Positions 30,787 to 38,470 of a stretch of 64,000 nucleotides of DNA are shown piece after piece (within the stretch, counting starts at the first letter, position 1; each line of letters opens with the position of its first letter). The DNA comes from Lysobacterales bacterium (GTDB lineage Bacteria > Pseudomonadota > Gammaproteobacteria > Xanthomonadales > UBA2363). Both the position numbers and the translations under genes were made by a program. The stretch is from assembly GCA_019634735.1 (NCBI GenBank), contig JAHCAT010000005.1, positions 1 to 64,000 of the forward strand, in the 5' to 3' direction. The notes under the pieces were generated by a model. The model did no database searches. It saw nothing but the letters and a program-made list of their open reading frames with translations, and had not been told where the DNA came from.

Positions 30787-31656
30787 TCAGCGACCGCGGC
30801 CGCCTTCGCCGAAGTAGCGGAAGAACTCGGAGTTGCGATCCAGCACCAGCACGTCGGTGCCGGTGGCGAACGCCTCGCGGTAGGCCTCCAGGCTGCGGTG
30901 GAAGCCGTAGAACTCGGCATCGGCCCCGTAGGCCTGGGAGTAGATCTCCGCCGCGGTGGCATCGCCTTCGCCGCGCAGGCGCTGCGCGTCGCGCTCGGCC
31001 TGGGCCATGATCACGTTGCGCTGCCGGTCGGCATCGGCACTGACCCGTTGCGCCGCCTCGCCGCCTTCGGCGCGCAGCTCGTTTGCGACCCGCCGGCGCT
31101 CCTCGCGCATGCGCCGGAACACCGAGTCGATCACCTCGCTGTCCTCGGGCAGCTCGATCCGCTTGATGCGCAGGTCGACGATCTTGATGCCGAGCTGGGT
31201 CGCCGACTCGTCGGACTTGGTGGTCAGCACGTCGGTGAGGTTGGTGCGAATGTCGGCCACGACCTCCTGCAGGGTCCGCTGGTTGAACTCGTTGCGGACC
31301 GCTTCCTTGACGATCGGGTTGAGGCGCGCCAGGGCGTTTTCCTCGTTGCCGCCGGTGGCCTGGTAGAAGCGCGAGACGTCGGCGATTCGCCAGCGCACGA
31401 AGAAGTCGACACTGACGTCCTTCTTCTCGCTGGTCAGGTAACGCTCGGGCTGCGCGTCGAGCGTGAGCAGGCGGCGGTCGAAACGGCGAACCGACTCGAT
31501 GAAGGGAACCTTGAAGTGCAATCCGGGCTGGAAGTCCGCGCGAGTGATCGCGCCCAGCCGGAACAGGGCGGCGAACTCGTGCTCCCGGACCACGAACAGG
31601 CTGTTGGCGACCAGCAGCAGCACCGCCGCAAGCAGGACAACGATTCCGGTCTTCAT
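30787..31656 (-). CDS. hflC: FtsH protease modulator HflC
   Basis: HflC is a 289-residue SPFH-domain protein. It forms a large periplasmic cage with HflK around the membrane protease FtsH and tunes degradation of membrane proteins. There is an N-terminal membrane anchor (about 5-22, VLLAAVLLLVANSLFVV). The SPFH/band-7 domain follows (FRLGAITRADFQPGLHFKVPF and onward), then a long helix rich in Ala, Glu and Arg (REERRRVANELRAEGGEAAQR). The start overlaps the hflK stop by 4 bp. Length and layout are normal. Confidence 0.96.
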   Translation of the reverse strand: MKTGIVVLLAAVLLLVANSLFVVREHEFAALFRLGAITRADFQPGLHFKVPFIESVRRFDRRLLTLDAQPERYLTSEKKDVSVDFFVRWRIADVSRFYQATGGNEENALARLNPIVKEAVRNEFNQRTLQEVVADIRTNLTDVLTTKSDESATQLGIKIVDLRIKRIELPEDSEVIDSVFRRMREERRRVANELRAEGGEAAQRVSADADRQRNVIMAQAERDAQRLRGEGDATAAEIYSQAYGADAEFYGFHRSLEAYREAFATGTDVLVLDRNSEFFRYFGEGGRGR

Positions 31657-32840
31657 CGACGGCTCTCCCGGCCGGCGACGCGGCCATCACGACGGGGGTC
31701 GGGCGCGACGGGCGTCCGGGCCGATTCGGTGCGGGCAGCGCCCTGGACCGGCGAGGCGGAGCCCAGGCCCTCGCCACCCGCGTCGATGCCGCGCTCCCTG
31801 AGGATGCGGTCGAGCGGCAGGTACATCAGGGACTGGCCGCCCTCGCGGACGTCGATCATCACCTTCGGACTGCGTGCCAGGACGTCCTGCATGGTCTCCA
31901 GAAGGAGGCGCTTGCGGGTCACTTCCGGGGCCTTGCGGTACTCGGCCACCAGCAGGCTGAAGCGGGCCGCGGCGCCGGTTGCGCGGGCGATCGTGACCTC
32001 CTTGTAGCCCTCGGACTCGAGCGTGATGCGCGCGGCCTCGCCGCGTGCTTCGGGCACCACCCGGCTGGCGTAGGCCTCGGCCTCGCGGACCAGGCGTTCG
32101 CGGTCCTCGCGCGCCGCGATCGCATCGTCGAAGGCGGCCTTGACCTCCTGCGGCGGCTCGACCTCCTGGAAGTTGACGTCGGTCAGCTCCAGACCGGTGC
32201 CGTAGTCGGCCAGCATGGTCTGCAGGACCTGGCGGACCTCGGCGACCAGCACGGCGCGCTGGCCGATCAGGATCTCGTCCAGGGTGTTGGCGCCGATCAC
32301 CTGGCGGACGGCGGCCTCGGTGGCCAGGCGCAGGCCATCGTCTGGATTGCGGGTTCCGAACAGGAAAAGGTTGGGATCGGCGACCCGGTACTGGACGTTG
32401 AACTTGAGCACCACCAGGTTCTCGTCACGGGTCAGCATGCGCGCTTGCTCGGTGACCGAGCGGACCGAGGTGAAATCCACCCGGCGCACTTCCTCGATGG
32501 GCCTCGGCCACTTGAAGTTGAGGCCGGGATTCATCAGCCGCTGGGCCTGGCCGAAACGCAGCACCACGCCGCGCTCGCGCTCCTCGATCACCGTGAACGC
32601 ATCGAAGGCCGACCACAGCAACAGGGCGCCGACCAGCAGCAGGATGATGCCGCCGGCACCCGCGCCGGCGCTTCCGCCGCCGTTCCCGGCGCCGCGCCGG
32701 CCGCCCCCGAAGATGCGGCCGATCCGCTCGTTGAGGTTCTTCAGCCAGCGCTCGAAGTCGGGGCCGCCCCCGCCTGCGCCACCACCACCGCCGGACCACG
32801 GGTCCCGCTGCTTGCCGCCACCGGGTTCATTCCAGGCCAT
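31653..32840 (-). CDS. hflK: FtsH protease modulator HflK
   Basis: HflK is the partner of HflC. The 395-residue protein has the typical N-terminal glycine/proline-rich cytoplasmic segment (MAWNEPGGGKQRDPW and the following Gly run). A membrane helix (about 67-85) and the SPFH domain with FTVIEERERGVVLRFGQ follow, then the long alanine/glutamate helix. It ends in a low-complexity tail. The start at 32840 was preferred to a Met four codons upstream because MAWNEPG is the family N terminus. It overlaps hflC by 4 bp and begins 142 bp after hflX. Confidence 0.96.
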   Translation of the reverse strand: MAWNEPGGGKQRDPWSGGGGGAGGGGPDFERWLKNLNERIGRIFGGGRRGAGNGGGSAGAGAGGIILLLVGALLLWSAFDAFTVIEERERGVVLRFGQAQRLMNPGLNFKWPRPIEEVRRVDFTSVRSVTEQARMLTRDENLVVLKFNVQYRVADPNLFLFGTRNPDDGLRLATEAAVRQVIGANTLDEILIGQRAVLVAEVRQVLQTMLADYGTGLELTDVNFQEVEPPQEVKAAFDDAIAAREDRERLVREAEAYASRVVPEARGEAARITLESEGYKEVTIARATGAAARFSLLVAEYRKAPEVTRKRLLLETMQDVLARSPKVMIDVREGGQSLMYLPLDRILRERGIDAGGEGLGSASPVQGAARTESARTPVAPDPRRDGRVAGRESRR

Positions 32841-32982
32841 GAAGCTCTCCAAGAAAACCGCGACCGGCCGTGCCGGTCGCCTGGGCGCGGGCCGTCCCCG
32901 GGACGACCCACATCGATTCGATGCCGCGATTGTAGCCGGGTGGCGAAGCCGCGCAGATCCGGATTACTCGAAGTCCGCCCTT

Positions 32983-34335
32983 TCAGTCCGGAAGGGCCCG
33001 CACGCGCAGGCCCTCCACCGACCGCTCGCCCTGCAGCCGGCCCAGCTCCGCGGCGCCGAGCCGCGTGGTCAACAGCCAGCCAGCCTCTGTGGCCCGTTCC
33101 GATTCCACGGCGTGACGACGGAACAGGGCGGCGCGGAGCGACGCCGCCTGGTGGGGCAGGAACACCTCGTAGCGACTGCGCAGGGCGGCGAAGTGCCCCG
33201 CCAGCGCATCGAACAGCAGGTCGATGCCCTGGCCGGTGGCGGCGGACAGCCAGACCCTGGGCTGGTCGCCGCCGTCGATGGCATCGGCGCGGGCCGGCTG
33301 GCCGGTGCTGTCGACCTTGTTCATCACCAGGATGCGCGGCAAGTCGCCGGCACCGATCTCCTCCAGTACCGCATCGACCTGGCGGATGCGCTCGGGATGC
33401 TCGGGATCCGCGGCATCGACCACGTGCAGGAGCAGGTCGGCGTCGCGCGCCTCAGCAAGGGTCGAACGGAACGCGGCAACCACTTCATGAGGCAATTCGC
33501 GGATGAAACCGACCGTATCGGCCAGCAGCAGGGGTCCGCAGGACAGTCCCTCGATCCGCCGCAGGGTGGGATCCAGGGTGGCGAACAACTGATCGGCGGC
33601 GTAGACGCCGGCGCCGGTCAGGCGGTTGAACAGGGTCGACTTGCCGGCATTGGTGTAGCCCACCAGGGCCACCGTCGGCAGTTCGCCGCGGCTGCGCGCC
33701 CGGCGCGACTGGCCGCGCTGCACCTGCACCTGCTCGAGGCGCCGGCGCAGGATTTTCACGCGCTCAGCGAGCAGGCGGCGATCGGTCTCGAGCTGGGTCT
33801 CGCCCGGGCCGCGCAGGCCGATGCTGCCGCCCCGCTGCCGCTCGAGATGGGTCCAGCCGCGCACCAGGCGGGTGGCCATGTGGCGCAACTGCGCGAGCTC
33901 GACCTGCAGCTTGCCCTCGAAGCTGCGTGCGCGCTGGGCGAAGATGTCGAGGATCAGTCCGGTCCGGTCGAGCACCCGGCACTTGCACAGGCGCTCGAGG
34001 TTGCGCTCCTGGACCGGCGACAGCGGGTGGTCGACCAGCACCAGGTCGCATCCCTCTGCCTCGCGCAGCGCGGCCACCTCCTCGACCTTGCCCTCACCGA
34101 CATAGGTCGCCGGATGCGGCCGTTGCACGCGGGCGGTTACGGTGGCGACCACCTCGGCGCCGGCCGAGCGCGCCAGTTCCGAGAACTCCGCGGTCTCCGC
34201 GTCGGCGTCGTCGGTCTGGCGCAGCGGGATCAGCAGCAGCGCACGCTCGCCACGCCGGGCGCGACTGAACGGGTCGGACGCGGGATCGGGCCGGGTGGAG
34301 TCCGGGGCTGGCGAGGGTCGGACGGGACCGTTCAA
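32983..34335 (-). CDS. hflX: Ribosome-associated GTPase HflX
   Basis: HflX is a GTPase that splits stalled or stressed 70S ribosomes. The 450-residue protein has the N-terminal HflX domain with [11 protein letters not shown] and the family signature [17 protein letters not shown]. The G domain follows with G1 [10 protein letters not shown]3 DTVGF, G4 MNKVD and G5 SAATGQG. A short C-terminal domain completes it. Its start overlaps the hfq stop by 4 bp, so it is coupled to hfq. The N terminus has about 30 extra proline/serine-rich residues before ERALLLIPL. Confidence 0.96.
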   Translation of the reverse strand: MNGPVRPSPAPDSTRPDPASDPFSRARRGERALLLIPLRQTDDADAETAEFSELARSAGAEVVATVTARVQRPHPATYVGEGKVEEVAALREAEGCDLVLVDHPLSPVQERNLERLCKCRVLDRTGLILDIFAQRARSFEGKLQVELAQLRHMATRLVRGWTHLERQRGGSIGLRGPGETQLETDRRLLAERVKILRRRLEQVQVQRGQSRRARSRGELPTVALVGYTNAGKSTLFNRLTGAGVYAADQLFATLDPTLRRIEGLSCGPLLLADTVGFIRELPHEVVAAFRSTLAEARDADLLLHVVDAADPEHPERIRQVDAVLEEIGAGDLPRILVMNKVDSTGQPARADAIDGGDQPRVWLSAATGQGIDLLFDALAGHFAALRSRYEVFLPHQAASLRAALFRRHAVESERATEAGWLLTTRLGAAELGRLQGERSVEGLRVRALPD

Positions 34336-34625
34336 TCGTCGCTGCTGCTCGCGGCCGCGCCGCTGTCCTGGCCGTGGCCGGCTCCGGTCGAGGCCACCTG
34401 CGGGCCATGTTCGGTCATGCGCACGTTGCGCGCCGGCACCACCGTGGAAATGGCGTGCTTGTAGACCATCTGGTTGACCTGGTTGCGCAGCAGCACCACG
34501 AACTGGTCGAAGGACTCGATGGTCCCCTGCAGCTTGATGCCGTTGACGAGGTAAACCGAAACCGGCACACGCTCCTTGCGCAGCGCATTCAGGAACGGAT
34601 CCTGCAAGGACTGACCCTTCGACAT
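34332..34625 (-). CDS. hfq: RNA chaperone Hfq
   Basis: Hfq is the hexameric Sm-like chaperone that pairs small RNAs with mRNAs. The 97-residue product has Sm1 ([31 protein letters not shown]) and Sm2 ([14 protein letters not shown], containing the YKHA motif). A polar, unstructured tail of about 28 residues ends in SSSDD. The ATG at 34625 has an AGGAG ribosome-binding site 8-10 nt upstream. It is followed by hflX with a 4-bp overlap. Upstream, a 510-bp gap containing an inverted-repeat element separates it from miaA, which in E. coli is adjacent. Confidence 0.98.
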   Translation of the reverse strand: MSKGQSLQDPFLNALRKERVPVSVYLVNGIKLQGTIESFDQFVVLLRNQVNQMVYKHAISTVVPARNVRMTEHGPQVASTGAGHGQDSGAAASSSDD

Positions 34626-34981
34626 GGCGGTTCTCCTGTTATGTTGCAACACTATGATTTTTCTGCCCGCGACGGGTCGAAATCGTGAAACCGACCTAAG
34701 GCGCCGCGCGGCTTTTTCAAGATCTCGGCCAGTATAGGTCAAGGCGACGCCAGCCGGGCGCGTCCGGGACCTTGGGAGCGCGCGCCCGCCGACCCGACAG
34801 CCTGCGTTCATCCTGCTGATCCGGAAGCGGTTTCCTGATGGCGTTCGGCCCGTCCCAGGCCGCCGGCGGCACGCAGTCGGGGCCGGGTCGCCGCGCTGCG
34901 GCCGGGTCGGCGAATCGCGATCAGGGTGGCTTCGGGTCGCCAAGGCCCGGATCTGGACCCCGCGGCCTGACGGAGCCGTCC
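34626..34981. other. hfq upstream region
   Basis: This is 356 bp between hfq and the inverted-repeat element. On the minus strand TATACT (34731-34736) is a good -10 candidate; its -35 is weak. The rest (about 34760-34980) is GC-rich with no ORF of coding character. The gap gives hfq room for its own promoter(s). Confidence 0.45.
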
Positions 34982-35137
34982 AGCAGCTTGTTGAAAAACG
35001 ACCTTCCTGGTCGTTTTTCAAGTCGTCCGTCCGGCGCAGGTCCGGACGGGCTCCCGTCGAATCAACTGCTTACGCACTTGCTTCGCCGAGCGGCCACCTA
35101 TGGCCGCCGCCAGCAGGCTGTTTTTCAACGGCCTGCT
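34982..35137 (+). mobile_element. 156-bp MITE-like inverted-repeat element, copy A
   Basis: The ends are AGCAGCTTGTTGAAAAAC (34982-34999) and, inverted, AGCAGGCCGTTGAAAAAC (35120-35137), which match at 15 of 18 positions. Inside are a perfect 11-bp hairpin GAAAAACGACC-TTCCT-GGTCGTTTTTC, and a smaller one, GCGGCC-ACCTAT-GGCCGC. There is no transposase. No target duplication is obvious. The right end overlaps the stop codon of miaA (35136-35138). Related copies: 40629-40785, 2740-2880, 54490-54645 and a fragment at 40540-40585. Confidence 0.85.
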
Positions 35138-36134
35138 AGTCCTTGCCCCGGGCCGGCCCCAGGAACAGCGAAAGGCGCCGCGCGCAGCGTCCTTCCAGGT
35201 CCGGCGCAAATGGCTCTTCGAGGAAGGCTGCGCGCTCGCCCCGGAACCAGGTGAACTGGCGCTTGGCCAGTTGTCGGGTGGCCTCGATCGTCTCGCGGCG
35301 GAAGCTCTCGAGGTCGGTGACACCGTCCAGGTGGCGCCAGGCCTGCCGGTAGCCCACCGCCCGCAACGCGGGAAGATCCGGGTGCAGGGTGGGGTCGGCG
35401 CGCAACCGCCGTACTTCGTCCAGCAGGCCTGCTTCCAGCATCAGGTCGCAGCGCGTGGCGATGCGCCTGTGCAGCGCGGCACGGTCGGCCGGCAGCAGCG
35501 CCACTCTGAGCAGCCGGTACGGCACGGCGGCGGGCCGGGCCTGCTGCAAGGTGCTGATCGGCTGCCCGGTCAGGTGCCAGACTTCCAGTGCGCGCTGGAT
35601 GCGCTGCGGGTCGGAGGGCCTGATCCGGTGCGCGGCCGACGGATCGACCCTGGCCAGCCGGGCGTGCAGAGCCGGCCAGCCTAGGCGCTCACCCTCTTCG
35701 GCGAGACGCTCGCGCAACGCGGGATCGGCGGCCGGCAGGTCCGCCAGGCCCCGTGTCAGGGCGCGGAAATACAGCCCCGTCCCGCCCACCAGCAGGGGAA
35801 TGTCGCCCGCCGCGCTGATCCGCGCCATCTCGGACAACGCGGCGTGGCGGAACTCGCCGGCGGAAAACGGCTGGTCGGGATCGCGGATGTCGACCAGCGC
35901 ATGCGGCCAACGGGCCAACGTCGCGCGGTCGGGCTTCGCCGCACCGATGTCCAGGCCCCGGTAGACCAGGGCGGAATCGGCGCTGACCAGGCCGAGCGGG
36001 AAGCGTCGGGCCAGCGCGATCGCGAGGTCGGTCTTGCCGGACGCGGTCGGACCCATCAGCAGCACGGCCGGCGGCCGGCGGTCCACGGCAGCGGCCACGT
36101 TCGGCGACTGTGCCCACCTGCCCGCCGCGGCCAT
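35136..36134 (-). CDS. miaA: tRNA dimethylallyltransferase MiaA
   Basis: MiaA transfers a dimethylallyl group to A37 of tRNAs that read UNN codons. The 332-residue product has the P-loop VLLMGPTASGKTDLAI (about 24-39), the family block LVSADSALVYRGLDIGAAKP and LVGGTGLYFRAL. The basic C-terminal region contains ATRQLAKRQFTWFR. The N terminus has some 20 more residues than usual. The stop codon TAG lies in the right end of the inverted-repeat element, so the last codons (ARGKD) directly abut it. It begins 31 bp after the S46 peptidase stop on the same strand. Confidence 0.96.
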   Translation of the reverse strand: MAAAGRWAQSPNVAAAVDRRPPAVLLMGPTASGKTDLAIALARRFPLGLVSADSALVYRGLDIGAAKPDRATLARWPHALVDIRDPDQPFSAGEFRHAALSEMARISAAGDIPLLVGGTGLYFRALTRGLADLPAADPALRERLAEEGERLGWPALHARLARVDPSAAHRIRPSDPQRIQRALEVWHLTGQPISTLQQARPAAVPYRLLRVALLPADRAALHRRIATRCDLMLEAGLLDEVRRLRADPTLHPDLPALRAVGYRQAWRHLDGVTDLESFRRETIEATRQLAKRQFTWFRGERAAFLEEPFAPDLEGRCARRLSLFLGPARGKD

Positions 36135-36165
36135 CGCGCCAAGACCCCTGCGTTGCCGGCGCCGG

Positions 36166-38334
36166 TCAGTCGGCGGCCGGCGTCAGGCCCATCTCGCGGA
36201 TCAGGTGGCCGGCACCGTCCAGGTAGTCCATGACCCACAGCATGTAGCGAACGTCGACATGGATGGAACGTGTGATCGGCTCCTCGAAGACCCAGTCCGC
36301 GCTCACCGACTCGATATTGCCGTCGAACGCGAGTCCGACCAGTTCGCCACTGCCGTTGAGGGTCGGCGACCCGGAGTTGCCGCCGGTGATGTCCAGGTCC
36401 GCGAGGAAGTTGACCGGCACCGAGTCGAGTCCGGCGTCCCGGTAGGGACCGTGGCGGCGCCCGGCGATCAGCTCGAGCTGGCCCTGGGTGGCGTCGAACG
36501 GATCCTCCCCGGTGTGCTTGGCGGCCAGCCCCTCCAGTCGGGTGAAGGGCTCGTAGCGGACGCCGTCGCGGGGGGAGTAGCCGATCACCTGGCCATAGCT
36601 CACGCGCAGGGAATTGTTGGCGTCGGGGTAGATCGCCCGGCCCTGGGCGCGATTGAAATCGATCATCGCCTGCATGTATTGCGGCCGGAGCTCGAAGCCC
36701 CGCCCGTCGAACTCCTTGCGCTCGGCTTCCATGCGCAGCCAGCCCGGCATGAAGGCGACGGCCAGGCGCAGGTACGGATCGTCGGACGCCTCGATCGCGG
36801 CGCGATCGGCGGCGAACCACTTCAGGCGCTCCTCGGTGTCGGTCAGCGTCGTGTCCTGGTAGAGGGTCGCGACCCGGGCGGCGATGGCCTGGCGGCTTGC
36901 GGCACCGTCCAGCCAGGCGTCGAGTTCGGGCAGGCGCTGCTCGCGCGGCAAAGCGCCATGCCGGACGAGCAGCTCGGTGACCAGCTGCTGCTCGATGGCC
37001 GGATCGACCCGGCGCTCGATCTGCCGCAGGTTGCCCTCGATGCGCACCTCGTCGCGCGCCTGGTAGCCGAATTCCCGCTCCAGGTCCGGCTTCTCGCGCT
37101 CCAGGGCCAGCCGGTAGATGTCGCGGGCACCCCGGAACAGGCCGAGGTTGGCGAGCTGTCCGACCAGCAGGTTGCGGTCCCGGCTGGCCCGCGCCACCGC
37201 CAGGTGGCCGCGCAGGGACGCGATCGCACGGGACTGCTCCCGCCCGGCCCGGCCCTGTGCGTCGAGCCAGTCCGACAATGCGGACTCGGTGCTCGCCTTG
37301 AGGTCGAGCGCGCCGGCTCGCGCCAGACCCTCCACCTGGCCGCCGTAATTCTTGAGCGCGTTGTTCCACGAAGCGATCGAGCCCGCGTACTTGAGCCGCG
37401 TCGCCTCATCGGGATGGGCCTCGACGATCTCCACGTAGCGCTGGAAAAGCGAAGTCATGGTCGGATAGCGCCAGTCGATCGCGTCGCCGACCTCTTCGCC
37501 GAGCCGATACCGGTTGGTGGTACCGGGATAGCCCGTCACCATCACGAATTCGCCGGCGCGGACGCCGCCGGGCTGCAGCTTCAGGTGGTGACGCGGGCGA
37601 TACGGCACGTTCTCGGCCGCGAACGCGGCCGGCCGGCCATCCGGCCCGACGTAGGCCCGGAAGAAGGTGTAGTCGCCGGTATGGCGAGGCCACATCCAGT
37701 TGTCGATGTCGCCGCCGAACTTGCCGATCGCCTCTTTCGGTGCATGGACCAGCCGAACGTCCCGGATCTCGAGCTGACGCACGAGCTGGAACGACAGCCC
37801 CTGGTGGAAGACGTAGACGTCGCAGCGATAGCCTGGCGTGGCTTCGCACTCCGCGACGATGGCCTTGCTGGCGCGGTCGACCGCATCGAAGCGCGCCGCT
37901 CCGTCCATGCCGCGGCGCAACCCGGCGTTGACGCGCGCGGTGACATCCTCGATCGACTCGGTGACGAAGATGCGCATGTTGGGCTCGGCGGGCAGCTCAT
38001 CGGCCGGGGTCGCCGCCAGGAAGCCTTCGGTGAGCAGGTTGCGCTGCGCCGTGGAGTTGTACTGGATGGCGCCGTAGGCGCAGTGGTGGTTGGTCACCAC
38101 CAGGCCCTCCGGCGAGACGAAGGAGGCCGTGCAGAATCCGAAGCCGACCACGGCACCGAGCGGGTGTTCGGTCAGGCGTGCCAGGTCCTCCGGCGCCATC
38201 TGCAGACCGCGGGCCTGCAGCTGCGCGGAGATGTCGGGGAGCTGGGCGGGCTGCCACATGCCTTCGTCGGCGTGGGCCAGGCAACACAGGCCTGCAAGCA
38301 CGAGGGCGGACAGCAGCGCATTGGATCGGGTCAT
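36166..38334 (-). CDS. S46 family dipeptidyl peptidase (DPP7-like)
   Basis: This 722-residue periplasmic serine exopeptidase removes dipeptides from peptide N termini. It has a signal peptide ending near CLAHA (about residue 22). The catalytic His is in VTNHHCAYG (near 84) and the catalytic Ser in ITGGNSGSPTLN near the C terminus. Eighteen residues after that serine the sequence reads FDGN. In this family Gly at that place goes with DPP7-type preference for hydrophobic P1, while Arg (FDRN) marks the Asp/Glu-specific DPP11. The start at 38334 begins the signal peptide. It is upstream of miaA by 31 bp. Confidence 0.93.
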   Translation of the reverse strand: MTRSNALLSALVLAGLCCLAHADEGMWQPAQLPDISAQLQARGLQMAPEDLARLTEHPLGAVVGFGFCTASFVSPEGLVVTNHHCAYGAIQYNSTAQRNLLTEGFLAATPADELPAEPNMRIFVTESIEDVTARVNAGLRRGMDGAARFDAVDRASKAIVAECEATPGYRCDVYVFHQGLSFQLVRQLEIRDVRLVHAPKEAIGKFGGDIDNWMWPRHTGDYTFFRAYVGPDGRPAAFAAENVPYRPRHHLKLQPGGVRAGEFVMVTGYPGTTNRYRLGEEVGDAIDWRYPTMTSLFQRYVEIVEAHPDEATRLKYAGSIASWNNALKNYGGQVEGLARAGALDLKASTESALSDWLDAQGRAGREQSRAIASLRGHLAVARASRDRNLLVGQLANLGLFRGARDIYRLALEREKPDLEREFGYQARDEVRIEGNLRQIERRVDPAIEQQLVTELLVRHGALPREQRLPELDAWLDGAASRQAIAARVATLYQDTTLTDTEERLKWFAADRAAIEASDDPYLRLAVAFMPGWLRMEAERKEFDGRGFELRPQYMQAMIDFNRAQGRAIYPDANNSLRVSYGQVIGYSPRDGVRYEPFTRLEGLAAKHTGEDPFDATQGQLELIAGRRHGPYRDAGLDSVPVNFLADLDITGGNSGSPTLNGSGELVGLAFDGNIESVSADWVFEEPITRSIHVDVRYMLWVMDYLDGAGHLIREMGLTPAAD

Positions 38335-38470
38335 CGGCGGATCGTCGGTGTCGGGCGGAGCAGGGATTATCGCAGCCCCTCCCCCCCGCCGGCATGGGCG
38401 TCGCGTTCCGGTCGGCCAGCGCCGCCTGCCGCCCGTCGCAGGCAGCACCCTGCCGAGCCGGGCGGCGGGG

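Noticed and set aside
34982..35137. Full insertion sequence
   Set aside because: At 156 bp there is no room for a transposase and none of the copies in the window contains one, so it is at most a non-autonomous element.
34838..35254. 138-codon ORF through element copy A (similar peptide in copy B)
   Set aside because: Both copies translate to related peptides in the plus strand, but this follows from the shared DNA repeat. There is no ribosome-binding site, and the hairpins explain the conservation better.
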